Positions 1 through 12,221 of a stretch of 64,000 nucleotides of DNA are shown piece after piece. A program made the translations under genes and the position numbers. The DNA comes from Romanomermis culicivorax (lineage: Eukaryota > Nematoda > Enoplea > Mermithida > Mermithidae). The notes under the pieces are model-generated. The model ran no database searches and was not told the origin of the DNA. It saw only the letters and a list, made by a program, of their open reading frames with translations. The stretch is from positions 682,001 through 746,000 of the forward strand of contig CAWUHX010000082.1 of the NCBI GenBank assembly GCA_963922205.1, given 5' to 3'. The first letter of the stretch is position 1; each line of letters starts with the position of its first letter.

Positions 1-1440
1 ACAGCTTTAGTTGCAACTCAGCTACAGCTCAGTGTCTTTGATGAAACTTAAGGTTCTACCTGAATTATGGTAGATGAATATTCCAACAGTTAAATTTTAC
101 TGCGGCGACAGGTGGTATAATCTCAGGGAAAAATTTGAAAACACTAGTATGCATCTTTCATAGTTAATACTGTTATTTCTACTGAATACTTCATAGTCTG
201 ATGAAAAGCTACTTGGGGAGCATTACGGATTTACAAGACTTTCGCATCTTCTTCAATTTATATTTTTCATGAAACTCTTGCAATGCCTGTGAATAACTTG
301 TGGAAGAGCTATAGCCTAAAAGAGTGTCGTTGGGGTTAATTTCAAGGATTCGTGGAGTTACGTAAAAAACTATATTTAGGTACTTAAAAATTAATAAAAC
401 GTATATGACATAGACATCAAACACTCATACTTCATAGGAATTATGTTTTTATCCACAGAAAAGATGAAAGGGTGTTCTAACATAATTTTCAAAAGTTTTC
501 ACATCCTCCCAAGCCTGCTGGGAGCAGCAAAAAGAAAGATCTCTATAGTGTATGGGTGCACAGCCATTACCGTTAAGCTGCAGCTCAGCTGGAGCTTGAG
601 TCTCTTTGATGAAACCGGCGCCAGTCGTGCGTGGGATCCCTGGCCTGTTCGAATCTTATTCCAAAGCTATACGAGCTCTCATTTAGTAATATAAGCGATT
701 GTGCGAGAAAAACCTTGCAGGTTATCTCACTATTTCTTCTGCTATACAGCCCGTCTTTCCTAAAATGCTTGTAAACAATAGAACTGGAAAATTTGTACTT
801 TTTCAAATTTTTATGATTTTCTGCTTGTGACATTGAGCGTACTTGACTAGCCTTCAACATTTTTTTGAATAAATTTTTTTTTGCAAAATCCTAGTACAAA
901 CGATTTTAACGACAAGACAAAAATGTAATCTAGAAGCATTTTATAAAAAACGAACGATAAGAAGAGCTTACTCGAGGTTTCTGCTAGTTAAAGCCCAAAC
1001 TTTCTAATTATCTGCACTAAGTAAATCGATCATTACCGGAGCTTCATTTCTCGACTATCTAGCTGAAAGTGGCCAAAAGATTTCATTTTTTTGAAGTCAT
1101 GTATGCTTATTTGAACGCCAAATCTTACAAACATTAGGAACACAGGGGTATATGTTGCGAAGCATATTGCCCAACTTAAATCATTTCTTTACTGTAATGC
1201 ACTGAAAGCAGGTTTACCAATAATTCCGACATTGTAAGACGTTTGATGCTAATAGTCTAACTAATGAAACTATCTAAGCGGGATTTGGGTAGTATAGAGG
1301 ACATTTCGAGCATTAAAAATAAACCTTTAAAATTTCATCCCTGGATGTTAAGAATTGTACTTGTTTCACTAACAACATTAGACAATCTTGTCCAATAATT
1401 AACTAAATGGACAAGTAGACTGTCTATAACAACAGTTCAA
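1..1440. other. AT-rich flank, no gene recognised
   Basis: No recognisable protein family, RNA gene or clear repeat. The one candidate coding block, at 209-369 on the minus strand, is listed separately. Short GC-richer patches near 600-660 do not form a convincing exon. Confidence 0.5.
209..369 (-). CDS. Candidate terminal exon, unknown protein
   Basis: On the minus strand an acceptor-like ATAG at 370-371 is followed by 52 codons and a TAG stop at 211-209. The tail is polar and basic (LQEFHEKYKLKKMRKSCK), as in many cytoplasmic C-termini. No family was recognised and no upstream exon was found inside the window; it would lie at higher coordinates. It could equally be a chance ORF in AT-rich DNA. 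Confidence 0.2.
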
Positions 1441-1569
1441 TGCATTAGTTCACACCTCTGCTAAAATGGATATTGACTTGTTACCTCAATTGTCCTCTAA
1501 TCTCGAATAATGCATAAAATTATTGTTACCACGAATAATGTTATTTTTCTTCAAAAAAATAGTGGCATC

Positions 1570-1914
1570 CCGTTACCTCGAATGCACAACTAAGCCTAAG
1601 CCTGAGCCTCAGCCTAAGCCTAAGCCTAGACGTAAGCCTAAGATTAAGCCTAAGTCTACGCTCAAGCCTAAGCCTAATCCTAAATCTTTACCTAAGCCTA
1701 AGAAAGATGAAAAGTAAACTTTGAAATCACACGGAATATTTACATTCGTCCTTAATGATTATTTGGTGTAATAAGATATTGCTAGTGTGCCAATTTTATA
1801 ATTACACAGTTCGAGGTAATGGGGCGTTCGAGGTAACGGAAATTTTAATATTCGTGCTTAATTATTATTTGAACTAACAGGACGTTCGAGGTTTCGGGGC
1901 GTCCGAGGTAACGG
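1570..1914. repeat. TTCGAGGTAACGG repeats flanking hexamer array
   Basis: The 13-mer TTCGAGGTAACGG occurs inverted at about 1570-1583. It occurs directly, with small changes, at 1810-1822, 1827-1839, 1885-1897 and 1902-1914. These copies bracket the GCCTAA-like array, so array and repeats may form one mobile or recombination-derived unit. No target duplication was identified. Confidence 0.6.
1588..1704. repeat. Degenerate GCCTAA interstitial telomere-like array
   Basis: About 115 bp of degenerate GCCTAA/AAGCCT hexamers (GCCTAA, GCCTGA, GCCTCA, GCCTAG) run on the plus strand. The complement is TTAGGC, the canonical nematode telomere repeat. The reading frame through it gives Lys-Pro repeats, which follow from the hexamer and are not evidence for a gene. 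A related array lies at 56,660-56,908. Confidence 0.7.
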
Positions 1915-2038
1915 ATTACAACCCTGAAATGTGCTGGAGGCTAAATATTCGATAAAATCTGAAGTTTACCAGCGAGGAAAAATGATCGCGTTTAATAAAA
2001 AAGTGTTATGCTTTACCATCATGCTTTTGGTAGGTTAG

Positions 2039-2206
2039 GTGATCCCTATTCTTGTGGCGGGTTTCACAACTTGCCAAGTCTTGGGTGGCGTTTTGTCTGT
2101 TGGGGAGATATTTTCTAGAAAAGTAACAAACAGAATGGGTGATAACAAAACTATGAACTTCCTGGCCCCTATGTTTCTCCAAGTGGGTCTTAGTTCTATT
2201 ACATCG
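2039..2206 (+). CDS. Candidate internal exon, membrane-protein-like
   Basis: There are 56 open codons between an AG at 2037-2038 and a GTAAAT donor at 2207. GC and codon use are higher than in surrounding DNA. The translation has hydrophobic stretches (VIPILVAGFTTCQVLGGVLS; MNFLAPMFLQVGLSSI) separated by a charged loop, as in a transporter or receptor. The minus strand is also open here (KFIVLLSPILFVTFLENI), so the strand is uncertain. No neighbouring exon was found and no family is assigned. Confidence 0.25.
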
Positions 2207-2763
2207 GTAAATACTCGTACAATAATATATTGACGCGAGAAACAAAATTTTAACGTCTTGCAGTAAATTTGTCCGTATACTCCAAGCAATAAAAGAGATT
2301 AAAAACCCTTCGAATGTCGCATTCTAACTATGCCAAAAAGTACACAATATACGAGCTCTTCAAATAAAACAAAGGTGAGCAAAAGAGCACCTTATCAAAA
2401 ACACGCGGAAATTTAGCTAATTATCCAATCTTATGAACTTAAAACTTCACTATTTTTATGGATGTCACAACTTTTGACAATCTCATACTTCCTTTTTACC
2501 CCTGCTGGAGTTTTGGAGGAAATAGTCGTTTTTTTCTCTGGTAAAGTAACTCACGTCAGAAAATGCATATCTAATGCGTGACACAAATACGTGAATGGCT
2601 TCAATCTTCTTGAAACGCTTAAAAAACGAAAAAACGAAAATGAAATCATTTGTCAATTTTTTGTTTTTTCAATTACTGTTTTTTAGCAATATTCGAAATT
2701 TTAATCTTTCTTTAATTACTTCTAAAATAATTTTCCGCTCGAAAGTGTTATTTTTTTGAGTGA

Positions 2764-3174
2764 TTATGTTCCTAAAGGATAGCAGATCTTAGGATGTGGT
2801 TCAATTGGAAATAAAAATTTTACACGATTTAACTGCTCAATTCTTACAGCAAATAAAAATAAAACGAATTGAGAACTTGTGCCTTGTTGAATTTGTTCAT
2901 TTTTTGTAAGACATCCTGTAGATTTAGGAGTATCAAATTGAAACAAGAGAGCAGGTCGGACATCATAAAGATACATTTCATGTGATTTGTCAACTCTCCG
3001 TTCATATCTTGCGTACGTCAGACGAATTCTTTCTGGTGGTTTAAGTTTGCAGAAGTAACTGAATAATGCATAGTACAAATTCGTAATCGATTTTTCATTT
3101 AATGCTTGCAAATTGGAAGGTGACAAAAATGAGTACTGTTGTCCAATAAAACTTTTATTGTAAAATTTAGTCAA
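2764..3174 (-). CDS. Hypothetical 136-codon ORF
   Basis: An uninterrupted 136-codon ORF lies just beyond the stop of the chemoreceptor gene on the same strand. The composition is mixed and not low-complexity (an ERIRLTYARYERRVDKSHEM stretch lies in the middle). No domain was recognised and no splice partner is obvious. It may be a decayed exon or part of the receptor's 3' region. Confidence 0.15.
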   Translation of the reverse strand: MTKFYNKSFIGQQYSFLSPSNLQALNEKSITNLYYALFSYFCKLKPPERIRLTYARYERRVDKSHEMYLYDVRPALLFQFDTPKSTGCLTKNEQIQQGTSSQFVLFLFAVRIEQLNRVKFLFPIEPHPKICYPLGT

Positions 3175-3334
3175 AAAGATGTTGTTAGCCGAATTTGCTC
3201 ACAAATTCACCAGTTTTTACAGACATTTCTAGAATAATAGACTAAATTCGTACTGGGTTTAACGCACACCTTTCCTATCAACTCAAATATTGAGGAAACT
3301 GTTTCTGTTGTTGTAATATGTTGTGTCCAATTAA

Positions 3335-6300
3335 TCAACCGGGCACTGTGGTCTTCATCACGGTTCGTGAGGGTTCGATGACAGCCGGCGCTTGGGATTG
3401 GCCCAACCACCTGGCCACCTGCTGCCTCGTTTCTTTGGCGAATAGGAGCACGAACAAAGCGCTGCCGTACGTGGGGCAAAGGGTGAAAGTGGTGGAAAAT
3501 ATACCAATGACGACGCCGCTGGTGATGTAAGGCCCGGCCAGACGGAAAGCTGAAATATAGACTATCCCAAAAAAGGAAGCCTAAAAGCCGTGCAATATGT
3601 CAGCCAGTAAAGCAAGGTTGTTCGAGCTTTGTTCGTCTGATAGCCCTAATAACCTCAACATTTCATGTTTATATCTACAGTATGTCATAAGATGTACTCA
3701 CTCATCGTAAATCACTGCTTTTGCATAACAATTTGTTCTTTTATTTTTTTAAAAACCGTTTAACCTTTTTTTTAATCCTTCAGTACCAATGACAGCTGAA
3801 TAGATTCAACATTAAACGCTACGTTCTTGAGCTACAATCGTCAGTTTTCTATAAAAATTTTTAGTTCTCCGAAATTTTCAATTCTTCAAATTAAGGATCC
3901 GAAGTTGGTTTAGAACTGAATTAAAAGCGGATTTTCGTAAATATAAATTTCGTCCGACGCTTTGCTTTTGGAACTGAGCTCTCCATCCTCCGCATGAAAA
4001 ACCAAGAAAATGTGTAGTTCGGTCAGTCTGGAAATTTCAAACATATATGGAATTGAGACATGATATTGAGCTCACTTTTTTATCGAACTTGAAACACTGG
4101 AATCTCAGATCTGTTCTGGTCACAGTAGAGGAAACACTTTTGTTTAGTTTTATTTGAGTTAGCACAATTTGAAATATACCTATGGCTAGTATGTTTCTCG
4201 TATTGAACCCACCTAGAAAATAAAATCTGCTTGGTCTTAGGTCGATGAACTGATTAACTATTGTTCACCAACTTGACAAATTTTACAAAATTTACTCACA
4301 AGAAATCTAGAGTATACTAAGCCAAAGATAGACCATTTGTGGAAAATGACAGGTTGATTGCTACAAAATATTGTTTTTTATATACAGGATAGCTAACATC
4401 AATTGATTTTTTGCACGTTGTCGATTATTAATATATGACTTCTTGCAACGGGGCACATACAGCGCAACTTTTGTGACTGCAATGTACAGGTGATTATTAG
4501 AATTTTCAGTTTTTACCACGATTAGTGCCAAATTTCGGGGAAAATGAAACATGAATTTTGTGCAATATTAATTTTTTTCCAAATGGATTTCGGAAAGAAA
4601 GAAGATACTCATGCTAAAAAATAAACAACTTGTGTACGTAGTCACCTTTGTTTGTCACATTGGCTGCAGCAGTTAGAACTATAACGTGGAAAAATAATTT
4701 CTTTTTACGATGCATGGTCATTATCTGCTGCAGGATTTTCTGGGATATTTTTACATTTCAAGGCTAATTTGAAATTTAATGGCAAGAAAAGACAAAATTT
4801 TATTATTATAGTTGTACCCGTATACAAAACGGATTAAATGAGTCTTTGCGTAAGTGCAAACTGGTTGATATTCCAGTTGAAGCTCGGGATAAATAAGCAT
4901 GTTTATTTCAAACTGGAATCAATCGTGTAAAATTTATGATTAGTCAAGATGCACTTTTAAAGTAATCTTCAAACGCACATAACTCGAAATACTTAAATAT
5001 GCAATGAATTTTATATCGAGATCACAATTTAAAAAATGACAGGTGAAAAAGGCAGTGAGGAAAAAATTTGTGGTAGTAGGATAGATAACGATCCTTCAAC
5101 CACAAATTGTCGCCAAGTGATCCATGTTTGAATTTAGACGTCTTGAAGATTTTATATAGCAGTCGCGACGACAACCAAGACACTGGGTTCAATTTGGCAC
5201 GCAATTTTCAAGGGATGAAAATCTGTATACTGGGGAAAAACACTGAATTGGTTATTAAAGAAATAATCAGTTCATCTCCACTGCTCATCGAAACAATTTT
5301 TAACGGCTTGCTGCATCAGCCATTTCAAAATAAGTATTCTATAATACTGCTGACATATTCGCAGCTGAAAACTGTCTGCATTGTCAAATTTTAAAAATTT
5401 ATCGAAAGTGAGTGAGGTTGAAAAACCTGATCATAAAAACTTATAAATTTTTTAAAAATGTTTCTACATGCAGAAAATCCAATTTTAACTCGTGAAAAAC
5501 TTGTTATATTTATAATTCACTTTCAGAAAAGAGGAATACAAGCATGAAAGGGTTTAGTCTTTCCTCATTTGGGTTTGCAGTGAATTAATGAAACGTTTAT
5601 GAAAAGCCACGTTTATGAAATTATGAGATTCGAAAGTCATGCTCGAAATTGCAACAGGTTCAAAAAACGATCGAAATACTCGAATTGGTGTCACGTATAT
5701 CCATGCCATGAGATATTTTGTCGTTCACGACGATTTTATGAACAATGTTTTTGGAATTCTAGTAAAATATTTGAGTATCGGTTGTCCCACTGCATCAAGT
5801 TTCCCACCGGATTGTTGAGGGGATAAAAATGCCCGGGTAAAGCAAGTTTTCACTTATTGAGAGACTAACTATATAGCAGCTAATTAGTTCGATTCGATTT
5901 CGATAATTAGTTCGATCAGTCAGGGGTTTTGTGATTCCTTTTGATTGATTAAAGCACGACGATTTTTGTGGCATATAAATTAGCGTTTTTCTGTATTATT
6001 TCATTGCTGAGCCAATGGCCTCTTCCATCTCAACAATTGACAAATCGTGTTAGGCATGAGACAGCAATTTTAGCTCCGAAAAATTTGCTCACCTAGAGCG
6101 TTGACCAAGAGCGAACACCATATGCAAAACGCTTGTAGAAAAATTTTGATTTTTCGCTTTTTCATGTTTTCGAGCAAACCTGCGTTGGTGACGTTCGTAT
6201 ATTGTTGCTTCAATTTCCTGATTGACAAAATGTACAAAAATCCGACACCGTAGACGCCGAAGTAAAGCACGAAAGAACTGAATGTCAGATTTCCGTTTAT

Positions 6301-8443
6301 CCGCGTACACGATAACCCGAAGATGAATTTCACCTCGGAAAATCGGACGGTGCAGGACAGTTCTCTTTGAAAAAGGAAATACTGTAGGAGTAAATGAGAA
6401 AGCAAATTGCCAGGCGTACTTTTCAATTTTTACAAATGACATCCTCCCAATGTTCATGCACAACTCTTGCTATTATTTTACTGAGGTAGACGTTCCACAT
6501 GTTTGATTTTCCTCATAAAATTTGTTGATTCGGTCGGAATGATTTGTGTTAGTTACAAATTACAAAAGTTACAAAAAAGTTACGAGTGTTAATTGCTAAA
6601 AGTTACAAAATTTCATATCATTTTTCCTGAAAAAACTTATGCTAAATGAATAAAATATTGAACTAAATTTTGATCTATCAAGACCATGCAATAATACTAA
6701 ACGCCTTCAAGCTATCTCTTGTAAATTCTGACTCCACCGAACGAACTTACAAATGACTCCATGTATGGAATCAGAATAAAACGAACCACCAACTCGCCGT
6801 AACTCTTGTAAAGTATTGTATCTTTCCAAACTGATATTTTTTACTTAAATCACGAAAAAAGTAATAAAATTACACCGTACATTTATCTGGAATGTGAAGT
6901 TGTATGAGAATTGCCATTCATATAGTCTGTTTTTCTTAAAAAATGGAAATCATCAAGTTCAATTTTATTCTTTAACGTTTTCTGCCAGACCGTACTTTGC
7001 AAATTTTTGAGCATACTCAGATAAGCCTTAAAAATTCCATGAGCGAAAAACATCACGATAAAAGCTTGATGTAAACTATTTGACATCAATTTTGGCCATT
7101 TTCCAGCTTACAAGCAAAAAAAATTATACAGGGTGAGCCAAAAAAAAGGCGACCGGTAAAGACTTTCATAGCTTTCAAACGGGTGAAGCTTTTTCAATGC
7201 GGTTTCCTGCCGTCGATAGATAAAACATCTGGCATAAAAATGCAAAGTTTAGTCAGATTGCTCGAATATTGACTGACTTCGGTTTTTTTGCAAATAAATT
7301 TTGAAAAATTGACAAAAATAAACAAAATTAACATGTTTTACAGCAGAAAAGTACAAAAGATCCAATCATAAGAACCATATAAGAGCTGGAAACTACAAAG
7401 AGAGCCGTTTTGGTGTGTTCTACTTTCTGTTTCACCAATAATTTTAACCGTTTTTCGATCTGGTCAATGGCAGAATTGATTCTATTTTGATTTTGCTTTT
7501 TTCCCGATTTCAAAACACAAGCTCTTGATTTTGGCGAAATTTTGCCCCGTATTAAAACGAGAAGTTAATAACCTTAAATTTCGTGTAACTTACAAATTTG
7601 CGTGAATTTTAAAGTATTATTGTGCGTAAAAAGCTTTACAAAACTTTTCTCACAATAGGACAACTTTTACATTGATTTCTCAATTTTTACTTATTGAAAA
7701 ATAACCACTTTTACTAAATTTCTGTTTGTACAGTAACCATAGGTGCTAGGAGCATAAAATTTGGCCTTTGTAGCAAAGATAAACAGGGCATTCTTATGCA
7801 GCAATCCGCATTAAAAAAGCTTTATCAATTCAAACGTTATGGAAGTTAGCACCGGTCGCCTTTTTTTGGCTCACCCTGTATATGACGGTTAATGAGTATG
7901 GTATCCATGACCACCTCGTCCGATCAAGCTGCAATGTTGAACACACATACATCTTCCTAATTACTTGTTAATTGCGATAATTGTTGCTGCAAAAATCCAC
8001 ACCATAATAACCATGAAATAACAATTTTTCGGTTTAAAAATTCGATCAGTCACTTGCGAAAAGTGAATGGACATAAATCGGTTGACCGTTATCAAGAAAC
8101 TCGACAACAAAGCTCCTTCGAAAAAGAAAGTTTGGCACGATCCAAATACCAACGGAGCCCACGTATTGCCGTAGATTTGGCGCCCCTTATAGACGCAGGG
8201 GACCACGTAAAAGACGTACAAACAAAATAGCAGACTATCTGCCGCCAGCAAATTAGACAAGAAGATGTAGAAGGCTCTCATGTTGCGCCAATTGAGGGTC
8301 AAATTTGCGATCAAAACGGTCAAAACTAGGAGCAGTCCGCCGGAACAGAAGACCAAATACCAACAGGCGACGAAATATGTCACCGTTTCGCTGTAAATGG
8401 GAGTCAAAATAACTGTTATCGATGCAATAGAATTATTGTTCAT
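3335..8443 (-). CDS. Nematode 7TM chemoreceptor (Srx-like GPCR), 3 exons
   Basis: Predicted rhodopsin-class chemosensory receptor in the plasma membrane of sensory neurons. Exons, all with matching phases: 8443-7965, 6364-6093 and 3549-3335 (stop TGA), giving 321 aa, the usual length. Exon 1 holds TM1-TM4 from the Met at 8443; an upstream in-frame Met at 8518 would add 25 residues. TM3 starts near Cys103 and ends in VNRFMSIHF, so DRY is replaced by NRF as in nematode Srx receptors. Exon 2 holds extracellular loop 2 (with Cys), TM5, the basic loop KKRKIKIF and most of TM6. Exon 3 holds the end of TM6, TM7 and a short tail. Donors are GTAATT and GTGAGC; acceptors are TTTTTCAAAG and TTTCAG. Intron 1 (1,600 bp) contains the element at 7129-7878; intron 2 is 2.5 kb. 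I infer the Srx assignment from motifs, and the ligand is unknown. Confidence 0.8.
3550..6092. other. Intron 2 of the chemoreceptor gene
   Basis: AT-rich intron with no recognised coding exon. Open frames on both strands around 5022-5394 lack family similarity and supported splice sites. The TM7 exon follows at 3549 after a TTTCAG acceptor (minus strand). Confidence 0.7.
7129..7878. mobile_element. Mariner-type MITE with TA target duplication
   Basis: A 750-bp element flanked by TA (7127-7128 and 7879-7880). Its terminal inverted repeat begins CAGGGTGAGCCAAAAAAA, runs about 28 bp through GGCGACCGGT, and is near-identical at both ends apart from one A in the A-run. A weaker inverted repeat continues for about 75 bp in total. 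TA duplication plus CAGGGTG ends are typical of Tc1/mariner-derived elements. It lies in intron 1 of the chemoreceptor gene. There is no transposase, so it is non-autonomous. Confidence 0.85.
7328..7549 (-). CDS. Small ORF inside the mariner MITE
   Basis: About 73 codons are open on the minus strand inside the element. A Lys/Gln-rich, coiled-coil-like segment (QNRINSAIDQIEKRLKLLVK) is followed by a hydrophobic stretch suitable for one membrane segment (LFVVSSSYMVLMIGSFVLF). It resembles no transposase. It may be a captured host exon or chance. There is no clear ATG; the first Met-capable codon near 7513 is TTG. Confidence 0.2.
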   Translation of the reverse strand, partial: RGKISPKSRACVLKSGKKQNQNRINSAIDQIEKRLKLLVKQKVEHTKTALFVVSSSYMVLMIGSFVLFCCKTC

Positions 8444-8518
8444 TATTTTCCTTAAGAAAAAATCATAATCGAATATCCGCAATTCAACAACGTATGCTTT
8501 TTCTAGTAAGCTAAACAT

Positions 8519-9155
8519 TTATTGTTATGTATAGAAAGTTCGGGCCTTCTTCCACCTGCCGCGATGAAAAATTAGAAAGCTATTGCACTCATTGAGCGGC
8601 AAAAAAGGTAATATAGTGCTACCCTTCTGAAGGTCATCTGCATTGGAATCACATGTGTGGGCGAAACTATTTGAGGGGCACATTCAAAACGAGCACTCTA
8701 CAATGGAAATTCCCATTTCGTCAAAAGCCTATAAACATGTTTTCCGTAGTAGTTTACTGTAAAAAGACAGATTTCTCAACAAAATTTATGTCGGTTTTTG
8801 ATGTAGTGCCATTATCTCGAATCATTATTGTCGAATGCATTCCACTAACGAAGTCATGTGTCTGATCAGTATTGATGATGTTCTGAAAGGTCAATACAGG
8901 AGTGTCGACTTTAAAAAAATTAACACCCCCATTTTCTAATTTAAAAGTCTATTCCATTTGAACAGGGTCATCTTAAAGCGAAACTCATCATGCATTGCAA
9001 CTGATCGGCGCTTCTTCACAAATGGTAAAGTCCCGTAATCTTGAAGAAAGTCATTTTAGCGTCTCCTTGGCTTGCGTAATTCTTTCAACATCGCCTCAAC
9101 TTATGATATTGAAAGAGTCAACTATACGGTCGAGATACTAGTTTCATAGTCGCAC
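8519..9155. other. Upstream region of the chemoreceptor gene
   Basis: No gene recognised. This should hold the receptor promoter (minus strand), but I see no specific element that I can support. Confidence 0.5.
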
Positions 9156-9163
9156 GCTGATAC

Positions 9164-10184
9164 CACCGTTTTTTTCCTCGAAGATTTTTTCCACATGAAA
9201 ACCGGACCCAAAATTTTTTTCCTCATTTTCCAAAAATTTTCCTCATTTTTAAAAACGTTTATAATGTGGCTACGGATGCTTTTTTATGCATTTTAGGAGC
9301 ATACCCAAGCATTTTGTTGTATATGTTGTCAGAAACCTGTAAAAATGAGGAAAAAAATTGCGAAAATTCTGGTTATGTTAGTCAAAAAGAGGTCATGAAG
9401 AATATTGGTGTTCTATAGGAACGGATAAAGCAAGTTAACGATGGAGTTTTCATGAATTTATCCGCTATCAACATTTCTGTGATTCCGATTAGAATCATCT
9501 AATTTTATTTAGTTTTTGGTCCGGCGCAAAGCGCCGGAAAAATTTTTTGATTTTCACTTTCTAAAACGCTGGAAAATGAACTTTCATAACGTTGAGAAAT
9601 AAATTAAAATCAGACTGATGAAGCGTAATTTGCCTCTCATTCCGGCGCGGAGCGCCGGAAAAATTTTCGGGTTTTTGTATTCTAAAACGCTGAAAAATAA
9701 ATCTCTCCAGCAGATAATTCGTGAAGAAAAGTTTTAAAATCGCAGTCTAGAATGATGTTTTCAATTTCCACTTACGATAAACGCAAAAGTTCAGATTGCA
9801 AACGTTTAAAAAATTCCAATCATCGAGAGAAAAAATTGAGAGAATTGATGAAAAATCTCTCTTTTCGGCGACATAATTGACTGTAAACGATTAGAAAATG
9901 AAACGAGCTAGCTTGATTGATAGAAACTGTTGAGCATTAATTAGAAAGTCGAAGTAGATATGCTAACGGCCGCGCCTGATAGAAAATAATGATTATTATA
10001 CCCCTGACCGGCGCGAAGCGCCGGAAAATTTTGAGATTTTGACCTTTTAAAGTCCACCAAAACGCATCTTTTCGGTTTAGAGTTCCCTAAAATTTTTTCC
10101 ACAATGAGAACCATACCCAAAATTTTTTTCCTCATTTCGAAATTTTTTTCCTCAAAAGACCCCATTTGAGGAAAAAAAACGGTG
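9164..10184. mobile_element. hAT-like MITE, CCTCA end motif
   Basis: A 1,021-bp element with a perfect 8-bp target duplication GCTGATAC (9156-9163 and 10185-10192). The inverted ends are CACCGTTTTTTTCCTC and its complement. Both subterminal regions repeat TTTTTTTCCTCA. The core contains three hairpins of the form CCGGCGCNAAGCGCCGG and the block GCGCCTGATAGAA. An 8-bp duplication and short inverted ends fit the hAT superfamily; there is no transposase. Cores related to this one are embedded at 38,859-39,840 and 49,947-50,927. Confidence 0.85.
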
Positions 10185-10192
10185 GCTGATAC

Positions 10193-12221
10193 ATGTCGTC
10201 GAGCATGTTTTGGTTATCTCCGCAGAGGAAACGCTCTTTTTGAGCCTCGACGCATACAACTCGAATATTTCTGGACTACCTGAGCTTTTTTGGATCAAAA
10301 TTCCTTACAATGAAATGCTATACTAATGCGAGACTTTATCGTCAAAATCTTCTGAATTCTCGTTACAATAATGAGCAAGACATTCCATTATTACTCTTTT
10401 ATTAATTAAGGGCATTGCAGCTTTGAATTCATGCATTAAATTTTGAGTAACATTCTTTGATAAGCTCATTAAAATTGATTGTGTTAGATTAGCTAATTAG
10501 CCACTCATAAAAAATGTTTACTCAAACGTACATACGACATCAGTTTTCGCATCAAGAAAAAAATTGTCATTGTTAGAATATAGTCTATTTGATGTTCAAA
10601 TTGATTGAAATCACAGTAAAACGGTAAAACTACTTTAATTTCACGTACAAAAATTCATGATATGTCGCAACATCACACACAGATAGAACATGAATAACAT
10701 ATATAACTAAAGCGGAAACTTCTAACATTCTAAGCATCTATCGGGATAATCGTCTAACTATTTTGCTATATTGGAGCAATGTTGGTAGCAGTGGCTTCTA
10801 AATATATAATTTCATGAATAAGTAAAACATTGTACAATTAGGGAAGGAGAAAAATTATCTAATCAATATTCAAAATTTTATGCGTCGAACTGATGCTTTG
10901 GATATTTTTGTATCATGATAAATTCGCAGGAAAGAGTTCTGTTATTCCTACCTTATACCTGTTATTACTTTCTGAAATAGGAAAAAGCAGGCAAGCCATT
11001 ATTTCGGTCGGCCTTAAAACTTCAAAGGAAGTGCTGCATGGGCTGTTCCTGTTCACAAATTACAAGAATCACACCTCATGGCAAAATATGTTTTTGCCGA
11101 GTAAACATTTTACTGTAGAACAAGCGTAATTTTTGCACGCTATTACGAATTATCCATGTTGTACTGTATCTTCGTCGTGTTGATCAAAAAGAGTCATATT
11201 TTAAAGCTTATCTTTATTCATAAACAAAACATGACTGGAAAAAATTGATAATTCTTTTTCGAAAATTTCAGGTATGAAATTGGCTTCCAATAGTATTCAT
11301 AAACAAGGAATGACTGGGACAACTTTTAGATGTGGAATTCATTTTTCAATAGAATTTCAATATGTTTCGTCTCACCTTCGTCATAATAATCATCATCATA
11401 TAATTCGTCGTAATTTGTGGTACCAAGTTGTTCTAGTAGGCTCAATGCTAAACATAAACTTAGTCAATCGTGCAGGTTCACTGACTTTGTCTATTATAGT
11501 TCATTTTTCAAAATACAAAAATTGCAACTTTTTGCCAATTTATTCATTAAAAAACATTTAGAAAAACAAACGACCATTACTTGTTTCTTCAGGTAGCGGT
11601 AATTCAAAAGACGCCAAAATCAGAACGCTCAAACAGGTGATGAACAGAAGACGCATTTTTGACGTTTACGATTATCTTTTCTTGACAATAATCAGAAGAT
11701 AAAATTTAAAATCAATTGATTCTCTAATTGGAGCTAGAATTATAGAGTAGTTTAAAGTAGTTGAACATGTCACAATACGTTTGTTAAACAGTCTGATCTG
11801 ATTATCTGATCTGATTACCAGTCTGATTATTCATTAAACTTGTATAGTGTGAACAAAAAAAATTTCTAGATTACTTTTGTTCACCCACTGATCTTCATCA
11901 TGAAAATTTGTATAAGTTGATCTGAAAAAGTCTCCATTTAGGAATTATGCACGAATGAGAGTGTTTTCACGCGAGATTCCAGCACCATTTTTTCGGATGG
12001 CATGTTTTTTCCTTGTCAGTAATCTTTCAGTTTTTTCGACTAAAGCCTGGCAGCGATAGCCGATAACGTGGGCTCGATTTGACTGACAATTTTCGTGGAG
12101 TGGATAACTCGCAAAAACGATCAATTTCTTTATGACAGGAGTGAGGTCAAAATCATAGATACTACGGAATACGAGAAGGAACACATTAAAAAATCGTTAC
12201 TCGTTTTTAAAAATTTGTTAC
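10193..12221. other. Intergenic AT-rich DNA
   Basis: Open frames up to 95 codons occur (for example 11,274-11,561), but none has family similarity or supported splice sites. I see no repeat or RNA gene here. Confidence 0.5.

Noticed and set aside
1523..1717. Lys-Pro-rich ORF (KPKPEPQPKP...)
   Set aside because: It is the direct translation of degenerate GCCTAA hexamers; the repeat explains the frame.
6883..7089. Hydrophobic minus-strand ORF as a receptor exon
   Set aside because: It lies inside intron 1. Exons 1 and 2 join in phase without it, and its sequence does not match a missing TM segment.
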